From the NCBI GenBank assembly GCA_002293965.1, contig DBEG01000134.1, positions 1 to 12,445 on the forward strand: DNA of 12,445 nt. The letters are read 5' to 3'. Shown one piece after another: positions 1 through 6,507 of this stretch. The position numbers and the translations under genes were made by a program. Below the pieces are notes generated by a model. The model was not told where the DNA came from and ran no database searches. It saw only the letters and a program-made list of their open reading frames with translations. This DNA comes from Actinobacteria bacterium UBA912 (GTDB lineage: Bacteria; Actinomycetota; Coriobacteriia; Anaerosomatales; UBA912). How positions within the stretch are numbered: the stretch's first letter is position 1; the number at the start of each line of letters is the position of its first letter.

Positions 1-144
1 CTCGAGCGCGCCGGCCGGGTCATCGAGCATATCGAGGTGCGCGTGGGAGTCCGCGATCGGGGCACCGAGCTCCGGCAGATCCACAGTCCTGAAGCGCATT
101 CGCCCGGTACTGCCTTCTATCTTGGGAAACTGATCACTGTTCAT
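1..144 (-). CDS. tatD: TatD-family metal-dependent DNase, N-terminal part (runs off left edge)
   Basis: The first 48 codons of a gene continuing beyond position 1. The translation starts MNSDQFPKIEGSTGRMRF and reaches IADSHAHLDM at about residues 30-39. This is the HxHxD metal-binding motif at the start of the TatD TIM-barrel hydrolases, which act as 3'-5' exonucleases or DNases. The ATG at 144-142 overlaps the end of metG by 11 bp (metG stop at 136-134), so the gene is probably translationally coupled to metG. A metG-tatD pair is a common bacterial arrangement. An internal ATG at residue 16 (MRFRTVDLPEL) is a possible alternative start. The rest of the protein, including the later His and Asp/Glu metal ligands, is outside the window, so activity cannot be judged. 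The family assignment rests on the motif plus the neighbourhood. Confidence 0.85.
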   Translation of the reverse strand, partial: MNSDQFPKIEGSTGRMRFRTVDLPELGAPIADSHAHLDMLDDPAGALE

Positions 145-1687
145 AGATTCGAGGGAACAACGGGTCGCCTTTCTCGACAACGTTACCAGCCGAAAGTCCT
201 CCCCACCGCGATTCGCTCTCCAGGTCGGTCACCGAATGGATGTCCCCCAACCCCAGCCGAGACCAGACCTCTGCGCTGGTGATCGGCATGACCGGCGCGC
301 AGTACAGGGCGGCTATGCGCACCGCCTCGAGCGCATGGTAGATCACGCGGGCAAGGTCGACAGCGGTTTCCTCGGACTTGGCCAGGGTCCACGGCTGCGA
401 GTTCTCGATGTAGCGGTTGGTCTCCTTGATGAGATCCCACGCTGCTTCGAGCGCTTTACCGTAGTCGAGCCTGACCATGGCGTCCTCGTACTTCGCAGGA
501 AGACCTTCGGCAATCGCGCGGAGGGGCGTGTCCGCTGCGATCTCCTCGGCGGAAAGTGCCGGAACGATGCCGTCAAAGTACTTGCCGGTCATGTTGAACA
601 GCCGAGAACACAGGTTGCCCCAGTCGTTCGCGAGGTCGCCGTTGTACCGCTGGACCATCGACTCGAGCGAGATCGATCCGTCGGAACCGAACTGCACGTC
701 GCGAAGGAAATAGTAGCGATAGGCGTCAACGCCGAAGCGTTCCGCGAGCTCGGCGGGGCTCTGGACGTTGCCCTTGGACTTGCTCATCTTCTCGCCCTTG
801 GCCAGCAAGAAGCCGTGTGCGAAGACCGACTCGGGCAGCGCCACGCCTGCCGCCATGAGCATTGCGGGCCAGATGACGCAGTGGAACCGGATGATGTCCT
901 TGCCCACGAAGTGCACCTGCGCAGGCCAATACCGCTCGAAGCGCTCAGCCAGCTGGGGATCGTCCGACCCATAGCCGACAGCAGTGATGTAGTTGAGCAG
1001 CGCGTCGATCCACACATAGGTCACGTGGTTCTCGGCGAAAGGAAGCGGGACTCCCCAGGAGAACGTCGTCCGGGAGATCGACAGATCCTTCAGGCCGCCC
1101 CTCACGAAGCTGAGAACTTCGTTGCGGCGGGTCTGTGGTTGGATGAAGTCAGGGTTGGCTTCGTAGTGATCAAGGAGTCGCTGCTGGAACTCGGAGAGCC
1201 GGAAGAACCAATTGTCCTCGCGGATGAACTCTACCTGCCGACCGCAGTCTGGACAGCACCCTTCGGCGAGCTGATCCTCGGCCCAGAAGGTCTCGTCGGG
1301 GACGCAATACCAGCCCTCGTAGGAGCCCTTGTACAGGTAGTCGCCCGCGTGCAGTGCACTCCAGAACGCCTGGACGCCGACTTTGTGCCGCTCCTCGGTG
1401 GTGCGGATGAAGTCGTCGTTGGTGATTCCCAGCAGCTCCCACGCCTCAACGAATCTGGGTGCGATCGCATCGCACCACTCCTGCGGGGACATGCCGTTCT
1501 CCTCGGCGGTCTGGGCGACCTTCTGGCCGTGCTCATCGAGGCCGGTGAGGAAGAAGACGTCGTGTCCGGTCAGACGCCTGTAGCGCGCCAGTGCGTCTGC
1601 GGCAATGGTGGTGTAGGCGGTTCCTAGGTGCGGGACCGCGTTCACGTAGTAGATCGGCGTTGTGATGTAGAACGGTTTGCTGCTCAT
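134..1687 (-). CDS. metG: Methionyl-tRNA synthetase, short form
   Basis: Charges tRNA-Met with methionine in the cytosol. The 517-residue protein has every class Ia landmark. The HIGH-type signature is HLGT at residues 20-23. DEHGQK is at 51-56. The zinc-knuckle insertion has Cys128, Cys144/145 and Cys148 (CCPDCGR). VGKDIIRFH is at 261-269 and the KMSKS loop (KMSKSKGN) at 300-307. The all-helical anticodon-binding domain follows (NDWGNL region, then NRYIENSQPW). It ends near residue 517 without the C-terminal EMAP-II-like tRNA-binding domain of longer MetG proteins, which fits the single-zinc short form. The start is ATG at 1687, with GGAG about 11 nt upstream and an AGG immediately before it. 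The gene is separated from rsmI by 136 bp and overlaps tatD downstream. The long open frame on the opposite strand here is a GC-rich shadow. Confidence 0.97.
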   Translation of the reverse strand: MSSKPFYITTPIYYVNAVPHLGTAYTTIAADALARYRRLTGHDVFFLTGLDEHGQKVAQTAEENGMSPQEWCDAIAPRFVEAWELLGITNDDFIRTTEERHKVGVQAFWSALHAGDYLYKGSYEGWYCVPDETFWAEDQLAEGCCPDCGRQVEFIREDNWFFRLSEFQQRLLDHYEANPDFIQPQTRRNEVLSFVRGGLKDLSISRTTFSWGVPLPFAENHVTYVWIDALLNYITAVGYGSDDPQLAERFERYWPAQVHFVGKDIIRFHCVIWPAMLMAAGVALPESVFAHGFLLAKGEKMSKSKGNVQSPAELAERFGVDAYRYYFLRDVQFGSDGSISLESMVQRYNGDLANDWGNLCSRLFNMTGKYFDGIVPALSAEEIAADTPLRAIAEGLPAKYEDAMVRLDYGKALEAAWDLIKETNRYIENSQPWTLAKSEETAVDLARVIYHALEAVRIAALYCAPVMPITSAEVWSRLGLGDIHSVTDLESESRWGGLSAGNVVEKGDPLFPRIYEQ

Positions 1688-1774
1688 CCTTGTGGTGGCT
1701 CCAGTGCTCCGGTTACAGGTCGCTTCATCCCCGCACCCGAAAACGATATCGTGTCTTTGCAGGACTTATACGGT

Positions 1775-1780
1775 ATTATA
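1775..1780 (-). promoter_or_regulatory. Candidate -10 box upstream of metG
   Basis: In the 136-bp gap between rsmI and metG the minus strand carries a perfect TATAAT about 88 nt before the metG ATG, in a locally AT-rich patch of otherwise GC-rich DNA. A second TATAAG lies a few bases downstream. No convincing -35 hexamer appears at 16-18 nt spacing, and there is no TG extension. The 5' leader of roughly 80 nt would be too short for a T-box riboswitch. A promoter for metG-tatD is therefore plausible but unproven. Confidence 0.35.
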
Positions 1781-1823
1781 TGCGAGTCTGACTTATTGCA
1801 CCTCCGCTCGGAGAGGGCGGTTT

Positions 1824-2681
1824 TCATGGAGGCGTGACCCCACGGTCATCGCCTCCATGTGCTATCCGGTAGACTTCATTGCGCGGAAAGCCCATCTCCT
1901 TCGCGACTTGCCTGATGGCATCGGAGCGCGTCGCCCCTGCCGAGACCAACTCATCGAGCGCCTGACGCACGGCGACTTCATCGACAGCCCGAGGCGCGTC
2001 CCGGCCGGGTGGCCCGATCACGATTGCCACCTCGCCTTTGAGGTCTCTTGCCGAGAGTGCACCGGCGACCTCACCTGAGGTGCCCCTGATGACCTCCTGG
2101 TGGATCTTCGTGAGCTCTCTGGCCACTGCGACGAACCTGGCCGGCATCACAGCAGCCACGTCGGCGAGAGCCGATGCGGCCCGCCGTGGCGACTCGAAGA
2201 ACACGAGTGTGACCGCAAGCTTGCCCAGGGACTCCAGTAGCCGCCTGCGCTCGCCGGATTTCCTCGGCAGGAATCCGCCGAAGTAGAAGGGCATCGTGGG
2301 AGCACCGCTGATCACGAGCGCGGTCAAGACGCTGCTCGCGCCGGGGAGCACGTCGACCTCGACTCCGGCCTCGATCGCCGCGGTCACGAGCTCCTCGCCG
2401 GGGTCGGAGAGGCCCGGGGTCCCGGCGTCGGACACGAGCGCGACGACCTCGCCTGCGAGCATCCGCTCGGTAAGCTGGGGCGTACGGCCGACAGCGGTGT
2501 GGGCGTCGTAGCGCACGACGGGAGTCCGGATATCATACCTGCCGAGAAGCCGCGCGGTCACCCTGGTGTCCTCGGCGGCTATCACGTCGGCCTCGCGCAG
2601 CGCGTCGAGTACCCGCATGGTCACATCGCCGAGATTACCGATCGGCGTAGCGCAGACGAGCAGTCGACCTGGGTCAGTCAT
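1824..2681 (-). CDS. rsmI: 16S rRNA (cytidine(1402)-2'-O)-methyltransferase RsmI
   Basis: A SAM-dependent methyltransferase of the tetrapyrrole-methylase (SpoU-unrelated) fold that modifies the ribose of C1402 in the 16S rRNA decoding centre. The 285-residue sequence has the family's N-terminal signature LLVCATPIGNLGD (residues 7-19), then AAEDTR at about 35-40. VALVSDAGTPGLSDPGEEL at about 80-98 is the typical SAM-site loop. PGASSVLTALVISG and FYFGGFLPRK follow, then FFESPRR in the middle. The length is normal for RsmI (about 280-290). The ATG at 2681 lies inside the end of the preceding membrane-protein gene (8-bp ATGACTGA overlap), indicating translational coupling. The C-terminal codons are part of a strong hairpin. 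The last residues (DDRGVTPP) are not conserved and serve mainly as its DNA. Confidence 0.96.
   Translation of the reverse strand: MTDPGRLLVCATPIGNLGDVTMRVLDALREADVIAAEDTRVTARLLGRYDIRTPVVRYDAHTAVGRTPQLTERMLAGEVVALVSDAGTPGLSDPGEELVTAAIEAGVEVDVLPGASSVLTALVISGAPTMPFYFGGFLPRKSGERRRLLESLGKLAVTLVFFESPRRAASALADVAAVMPARFVAVARELTKIHQEVIRGTSGEVAGALSARDLKGEVAIVIGPPGRDAPRAVDEVAVRQALDELVSAGATRSDAIRQVAKEMGFPRNEVYRIAHGGDDRGVTPP
1825..1859 (-). terminator. Strong stem-loop across the rsmI stop codon
   Basis: CATGGAGGCG (1825-1834) and CGCCTCCATG (1850-1859) are a perfect 10-bp inverted repeat. TGACC and GGTCA extend the stem inward around a CCAC loop, with a single bulged T at 1849. The total is about 15 bp of stem with a 4-nt loop. 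It encodes the last rsmI codons and overlaps its TGA (1826-1824). On the minus strand the hairpin is followed by AAAACC rather than a U-tract, so it is not a textbook intrinsic terminator. It could be a U-less terminator or a 3'-end-stabilising hairpin that isolates the metG leader from upstream transcription. Confidence 0.5.
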
Positions 2682-3687
2682 TCTTGTCGTACGGCGCGAT
2701 CACGTATTGCGATGAGGGCGCGGGCTGAAAGCTGGGCTCCTCGGCCGCTGCGACCGACGTCACCGGCATCGGCGGGTCGATGATCCCTTGCGGTGCAGCG
2801 GCTACGGACTCATCGTCGCGCAGACGGCGGTAGAGAAGCGTCCATGCGGCTGAGTGGAAGGTCCACCAGACCATCATGTACGCCGCGGTCACCAGGAACT
2901 CGAGGAATCCAAGCGGAATCTGGAGCAGCGGTCCGATCTCTGCGGCTATCAGGTCGAAGATGCCGAAGGCGACTGAGGGAATGGCGAGAGCTATCGAGCC
3001 TACGATGATGATTGCGAAGAGCAGGAACCACATCGAGATGACTTCTTTGAAGCGCTTGCGGCTGTCGGCGAATGCAGCTCCCAAGGACTCGAGCGCCGGA
3101 CGTCCGCCGATGATCGCATGCCTGAGTCCGAGCGTGACGAGCAGGTCCGACACGATGCCGATCACAAACGCTATGGGCAGTCCTATCACGATTACGCCGC
3201 AGAACATCATAAGACCTGTTCCGGCGGCCTCCAGCCCGGCTTCAGGCATGGCCAACAGCGGAACCGCAGCCAGCCCCACGATGACCGCCCCCACTATGAA
3301 CGACGGAGCCCATCCCAACAGGCAAACGAATAGTATGCGGAACCAATTCTGGAATCCTGCTGCCCAGCCACCACGAATCGAGACGGCTGTACCCGCTGCC
3401 GCATCATTGGTCATTTGGACGATTCCGCCATACGCCGCAACTGAGACGATTTTCAGTACCAGGAGGATCAGAAGCCCGAAGACAGCGACCAGTGCTATCA
3501 GCGCCAAGTCATCCCGAACGCCTGCGAATGCAGCTCCCGGATCGATGAATGCTTCGTCCACCCTCTCCTGCGGGATCATGTAGCTCAGGTAGAAGAAAGC
3601 GCCGGTTGCGAAGAAGCTGAGCACCCATATCCCCTTGTGCTTCCATGTAATCTGCCATGCTTGCTTGAGCAGTGGTGTGTACTCCAT
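2674..3687 (-). CDS. Integral membrane protein, function unknown
   Basis: A 337-residue protein I cannot assign to a named function. Hydrophobic stretches at about residues 19-37, 61-86, 117-145, 158-190, 217-245 and 255-285 indicate roughly six membrane regions. The N-terminus (LLKQAWQITWKHKGIWVL) and the short amphipathic linkers around DSRKRFKEV resemble bacterial DUF4013- or glycerophosphodiesterase-membrane-domain-like proteins, often annotated only as membrane protein. A Pro/Ala-rich, probably cytosolic tail (about 290-337) ends in PYDKND. There are no catalytic motifs. The ATG at 3687 follows a GGAAGGA Shine-Dalgarno about 7-8 nt away. The gene lies 40 bp after the DUF362 gene and overlaps rsmI by 8 bp, so it sits inside the run of genes, but nothing in it explains a link to ribosome modification. 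Confidence 0.8.
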   Translation of the reverse strand: MEYTPLLKQAWQITWKHKGIWVLSFFATGAFFYLSYMIPQERVDEAFIDPGAAFAGVRDDLALIALVAVFGLLILLVLKIVSVAAYGGIVQMTNDAAAGTAVSIRGGWAAGFQNWFRILFVCLLGWAPSFIVGAVIVGLAAVPLLAMPEAGLEAAGTGLMMFCGVIVIGLPIAFVIGIVSDLLVTLGLRHAIIGGRPALESLGAAFADSRKRFKEVISMWFLLFAIIIVGSIALAIPSVAFGIFDLIAAEIGPLLQIPLGFLEFLVTAAYMMVWWTFHSAAWTLLYRRLRDDESVAAAPQGIIDPPMPVTSVAAAEEPSFQPAPSSQYVIAPYDKND

Positions 3688-3708
3688 CGAGCCATCCTTC
3701 CGGTGGAA

Positions 3709-3726
3709 GCGCTGCCTCGGCAGTGC
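3709..3726 (-). terminator. Small hairpin between the DUF362 gene and the membrane-protein gene
   Basis: Just after the DUF362 stop (3730-3728) the minus strand reads GCACTGC-CGAG-GCAGCGC. This is a four-pair core with a CGAG tetraloop and two more pairs across an A-C mismatch. There is no U-tract and the stem is short. It could attenuate read-through but is not a reliable terminator. Confidence 0.2.
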
Positions 3727-3727
3727 C

Positions 3728-4843
3728 TCAAGCGAGAGTGATCAGGTCGTATCTCCTCGTTCCCAGACCAGTCGATTCAGCATAAGCCATCGAGATTCGC
3801 CCATCAATGCCGGATACCGAGGCGAACTTGTCGACTCCTTCGGCCAATCCCTCTCCCCGGGTGCCGTCCAGCCCCCTGGCACCAGTGACCAGGTCGTAGG
3901 CCGCCTGATCGATGGCCACGATGTCCGTGGAGGCTAGGACCCCGATATCCTGCACGATGCTCGCATCCGAGAAGTGCCAGCAATCGCAATCGGGGGTCAC
4001 GCTCATCACAAAGGACAGGTAGATGACCTTGTCCTCCTTGCCTGACAACGCACCGGCGACATGCTCGACGATCTTCTCCTGGATCGCGGCGGATTCGGTC
4101 TTCCACTGGATGGCGATCGCACCGAAGGGACATGCCGCCACACACTCGCCGCATCCATAGCAGGTGGCAAGATCGATCGCGACCTTGGAGACCGGATCGA
4201 CCGTGATTGCATCCACCGGGCACCACTTCTCGCACCTTCGGCAGGCGGTACACTTGTCCAGGTCCGGTGCCGGCGTGAAATCGGCGTGCATCCGCTGTTT
4301 TGCGCTGCGCGATCCCAGTCCCATGCCGACGTTCTTGATCGCCCCGCCGAACCCGGTGGCCTCATGTCCCTTGACGTGAGTCACGACCACCATCGCATCG
4401 GAATGGACGGCCGCCGAACCGATCTTGACGGTGTTGAAGTGCTTGAACCCTTCGATCGGGACCTCGCATGCCTCGCGTCCGTCGAGTCCATCGGCGATCA
4501 CCACCGGTGCCTCGACCGTGGCATAGCTGAACCCGTTACGAAGCGCGCAGACTATGTGGTCCACGGCATTGAAGCGCTGGCCCCTGTACAGCGTGTTGGC
4601 GTCAGTCAGGAACGGTTTGCCGCCTGCATCCTTGACCCGGGCCACCACTTCTCGCACGAACACCGGACTCACGAAGCCGGTGTTTCCCTGCTCGCCGAAG
4701 TGCAGCTTGACAGCGACCAGGTCGCCCTCGGCGATCACCTCGCCCAGACCCGCCGACACCAGCAACTCGCCTGCTCTCGTCACAAGCGATCGCTTACTTG
4801 TCGTCCTAACCGGGGCGAACCATACCTTCGCCGCCGCGCTCAT
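3728..4843 (-). CDS. DUF362 domain protein with two [4Fe-4S] ferredoxin clusters
   Basis: A 371-residue cytosolic iron-sulfur protein. The N-terminal and C-terminal parts form a DUF362-type domain, recognisable by VAVKLHFGEQGNTGFVSP (about 43-60), the FLTDANTLYRG stretch (78-88), VVVTHVKGHEATGFGGAIKN (152-171) and the late STDIVAIDQAAYDLV (306-320). Inserted between them is a bacterial 2[4Fe-4S] ferredoxin module. Cluster I is C198-x2-C201-x2-C204-x3-C208-P. Cluster II is C228-x2-C231-x2-C234-x3-C238-P. A CDCW pair at Cys286/Cys288 could add another metal or redox site. DUF362 proteins are widespread in anaerobes with no settled reaction, so a redox role is inferred only from the clusters. 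The ATG overlaps the ROK kinase stop by 4 bp (ATGA), with AAGGAAGG about 9 nt upstream, so the two are coupled. Confidence 0.92.
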   Translation of the reverse strand: MSAAAKVWFAPVRTTSKRSLVTRAGELLVSAGLGEVIAEGDLVAVKLHFGEQGNTGFVSPVFVREVVARVKDAGGKPFLTDANTLYRGQRFNAVDHIVCALRNGFSYATVEAPVVIADGLDGREACEVPIEGFKHFNTVKIGSAAVHSDAMVVVTHVKGHEATGFGGAIKNVGMGLGSRSAKQRMHADFTPAPDLDKCTACRRCEKWCPVDAITVDPVSKVAIDLATCYGCGECVAACPFGAIAIQWKTESAAIQEKIVEHVAGALSGKEDKVIYLSFVMSVTPDCDCWHFSDASIVQDIGVLASTDIVAIDQAAYDLVTGARGLDGTRGEGLAEGVDKFASVSGIDGRISMAYAESTGLGTRRYDLITLA

Positions 4844-5814
4844 CTATTCAGGCCTTCCTTGCTGTCGCTCTCCTCGAACGCCAATGCCGCAGCGCCGAGA
4901 ACCCCGGCGTCGTTGCCGAGCTCGGCGGCTACCACCCGGACGTCGCGGCGTCCCGCAAGTGCTTCGGCAGCGATCACCTCGGCGGCTCGATCAATCATGA
5001 AGGGGCACGCTTCACCGATGCCGCCTCCGACCACTATCATCTGGGGGTTGAGGAGGTTGACGATCCCGACTAGCGTCTTGCCCAGAACAACGCCTGCTTC
5101 CATCAGGATCTCCGTCGCCGCTTGATCGCCTGCGAAAGACGCTTTGATGACATCTTCGGCGGTGATGAGATTGACGTCGCCGCCGGCCACCTCAAGAATC
5201 GCCCGACCGCGATGGGTGACAGCGACATCGCGTCCCTTCGCAGCGATGGCCGGTCTTCCCAGGTAGCTCTCCACGTGACCGTTCCCTCCGCACGGGCATG
5301 GTGGGCCATCGAGCTGCACCACCATGTGCCCGATCTCCCCGCCCAGCCCTCGGAATCCGCGATAGGGGTCGCCACCGATGAACATCCCGCCGCCGACACC
5401 CGTCCCCAGCGTTATCATCGCGAAGTGCCGAATACCCTTGGCTGCCCCGTACTTGGACTCGCCGAAAGCAGCCAGGTTCCCGTCGTTGTCCATCGTAACG
5501 TGGTGTCTCACCCTCGACATCACAAGGGATCGGACATCGACTCCGGCCAGCGGTAAGTTGGTGCAGAACTCGACGCTCTGCCGAGCGAAGTCTATCTGAG
5601 CGGGGAGGCCGATACCGATGCCTACTATCTCGCCCTGTTTGACCACATCGGAGACCTCGGCGACCATATCGATGACCTCGTCAACGATTGCGAAAGGGCC
5701 ACCCTTGGGCGTCAGCGACTTGGCGTCTTTGATGATCCGGCCCTTACGTTCGACAAGACCCACCGCGATACGAGTGCCGCCTACATCGACGCCGATTGCA
5801 TAAGATGAGCGCAA
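4840..5814 (-). CDS. ROK-family sugar kinase, glucokinase-like
   Basis: Probably phosphorylates glucose (or a related hexose or amino sugar) with ATP at C6 in the cytosol. The 324 residues have the ROK plan. The phosphate-binding loop is DVGGTR (residues 10-15). The catalytic Asp is in MDNDGNLAAFGE (Asp111). The substrate motif GGEIGH is at 158-163. The adenosine motif GGGIGEACP lies near the C-terminus. The zinc motif normally written CxCGxxGCxE reads CPCGGNGHVE (Cys173, Cys175, His180, Glu182), so its third Cys is His. The start is TTG at 5814-5812, preceded by AAGGAGGGT with 3-4 nt before the codon. No in-frame ATG or GTG offers a better context. The gene is 4-bp coupled to the DUF362 gene. 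The exact substrate cannot be read from sequence; N-acetylglucosamine or fructose kinase activity is possible. Confidence 0.93.
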   Translation of the reverse strand: MRSSYAIGVDVGGTRIAVGLVERKGRIIKDAKSLTPKGGPFAIVDEVIDMVAEVSDVVKQGEIVGIGIGLPAQIDFARQSVEFCTNLPLAGVDVRSLVMSRVRHHVTMDNDGNLAAFGESKYGAAKGIRHFAMITLGTGVGGGMFIGGDPYRGFRGLGGEIGHMVVQLDGPPCPCGGNGHVESYLGRPAIAAKGRDVAVTHRGRAILEVAGGDVNLITAEDVIKASFAGDQAATEILMEAGVVLGKTLVGIVNLLNPQMIVVGGGIGEACPFMIDRAAEVIAAEALAGRRDVRVVAAELGNDAGVLGAAALAFEESDSKEGLNR

Positions 5815-5817
5815 TTT

Positions 5818-5826
5818 ACCCTCCTT
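5818..5826 (-). promoter_or_regulatory. Shine-Dalgarno setting the TTG start of the ROK kinase
   Basis: The minus strand reads AAGGAGGGT, then AAA, then the TTG at 5814. This is nearly complete anti-SD complementarity and is the reason for choosing a TTG start. Confidence 0.8.
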
Positions 5827-5876
5827 GAATCCTCTACCACGACCCTGCTATCCGCATCGTCGCGGCGATACGCGAA

Positions 5877-6371
5877 TCAGTAATCCCAACGGATGCCCCT
5901 CTGTTTGATGATTCCCATATCGAACATCTTTGTCATCATCTCTTCCTCAGTGACGCCGAACAACCCGGAAAGATACCGGTGATCGTTGAACCACTTCTGC
6001 GCCTGATCCATTACCAGATAGGCTGGCGTGATGAGTTCATCGGCGACTATGTCGGCGTCTGCATGATCGACCCTCGTCTGCCGAGGATACGTGCTTGTCG
6101 GATCCGCCAGCAGGATCACCATATGGGCGACCAGATGAGCAAGTGCCTTCCTCCGCGAATACTCGTCCCTGTTGGAATTCAGGATGATCACAGGCAATCC
6201 GTCTTCACTGACCGTCGCACCGCCAAAGAATTTGGGCATCTCCGCGTACCGCACCGGTATACCATACGCCGCTGCCAGTTGTTCCATCGGAACGGGAGGC
6301 TCCTCGACCCCAGCTTGCTTCAGGGCAGATTCGGCTATGCTGCGATAGTATGAATCGGTGCGAAGTGGCAC
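5877..6371 (-). CDS. ImmA/IrrE-family protein with degenerate HExxH motif
   Basis: The fold resembles ImmA/IrrE zinc metallopeptidases, which usually cleave repressors of the XRE class. The segments SALKQAGVEEPPVPMEQLAA, YGIPVRYAE, then PVIILNSNRDEYSRRKALAH and DADIVADELITP follow the family layout. The expected HELGH reads HLVAH: both zinc His are present (residues 79 and 83 from the GTG start) but the catalytic Glu is Leu. The third-ligand region has Asp where Glu is usual. It may therefore bind zinc without peptidase activity. Start: the frame opens with TTG at 6398, which has no Shine-Dalgarno. GTG at 6371 has an AAAGAG-like site 5 nt upstream and gives 164 residues. No XRE regulator gene is adjacent. 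It lies 62 bp upstream of the ROK kinase gene and diverges from the HEAT-repeat gene. Confidence 0.75.
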   Translation of the reverse strand: MPLRTDSYYRSIAESALKQAGVEEPPVPMEQLAAAYGIPVRYAEMPKFFGGATVSEDGLPVIILNSNRDEYSRRKALAHLVAHMVILLADPTSTYPRQTRVDHADADIVADELITPAYLVMDQAQKWFNDHRYLSGLFGVTEEEMMTKMFDMGIIKQRGIRWDY

Positions 6372-6417
6372 GACATCTCTTTCTGTTATTGGAAACAATC
6401 ATATATATCGGCAACCA

Positions 6418-6447
6418 TTTAAGAAATGTTTTGTCCGTTTACATAAT
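6418..6447 (+). promoter_or_regulatory. Possible promoter for the HEAT/HD-GYP operon
   Basis: The divergent gap (about 6372-6507) is AT-rich compared with its surroundings. On the plus strand a CATAAT -10-like box (6442-6447) follows TTTAAG (6418-6423) after 18 nt. This would leave a leader of about 55 nt before the TTG start. The -35 match is weak. A minus-strand promoter for the ImmA/IrrE-like gene must also lie here (AT-rich GATATATATGA near 6399-6409), but I see no clear hexamer pair for it. Confidence 0.3.
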
Positions 6448-6496
6448 GTCCCGCCCGAAATGAGTCGATATCTGCCTTACGGGTCGAATACCGGCG

Positions 6497-6502
6497 AAGG
6501 AG
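6497..6502 (+). promoter_or_regulatory. Shine-Dalgarno setting the TTG start of the HEAT-repeat gene
   Basis: AAGGAG is followed by ATCAA and then TTG (6508-6510) in frame. The upstream in-frame candidates (GTG 6358, ATG 6460) have no such site, and GTG 6358 would overlap the divergent gene. Confidence 0.65.
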
Positions 6503-6507
6503 ATCAA

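Noticed and set aside
236..1627. 463-codon open frame on the plus strand opposite metG
   Set aside because: Antisense to an unmistakable methionyl-tRNA synthetase. The translation is Arg/Val/Leu-rich without motifs, as expected for the complementary frame of GC-rich coding DNA.
1688..1823. A T-box riboswitch upstream of metG
   Set aside because: The leader is too short and shows no specifier-loop architecture, T-box consensus or following terminator.
2876..3583. 235-codon open frame on the plus strand opposite the membrane protein
   Set aside because: Low-complexity Ser/Ala/Pro/Thr translation typical of the reverse complement of hydrophobic segments.
4061..5125. 354-codon open frame on the plus strand opposite the DUF362 and ROK genes
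   Set aside because: It spans the junction of two well-supported minus-strand genes and has no domain features or Shine-Dalgarno.
5877..6371. A toxin-antitoxin or phage-repressor ImmA/XRE pair
   Set aside because: No XRE or toxin gene is adjacent and the protease motif is broken.
6358..6507. Upstream extension of the HEAT-repeat protein to GTG 6358 or ATG 6460
   Set aside because: No ribosome binding site, and GTG 6358 overlaps the divergent ImmA/IrrE-like gene. TTG 6508 has AAGGAG at good spacing and starts just before the conserved domain.
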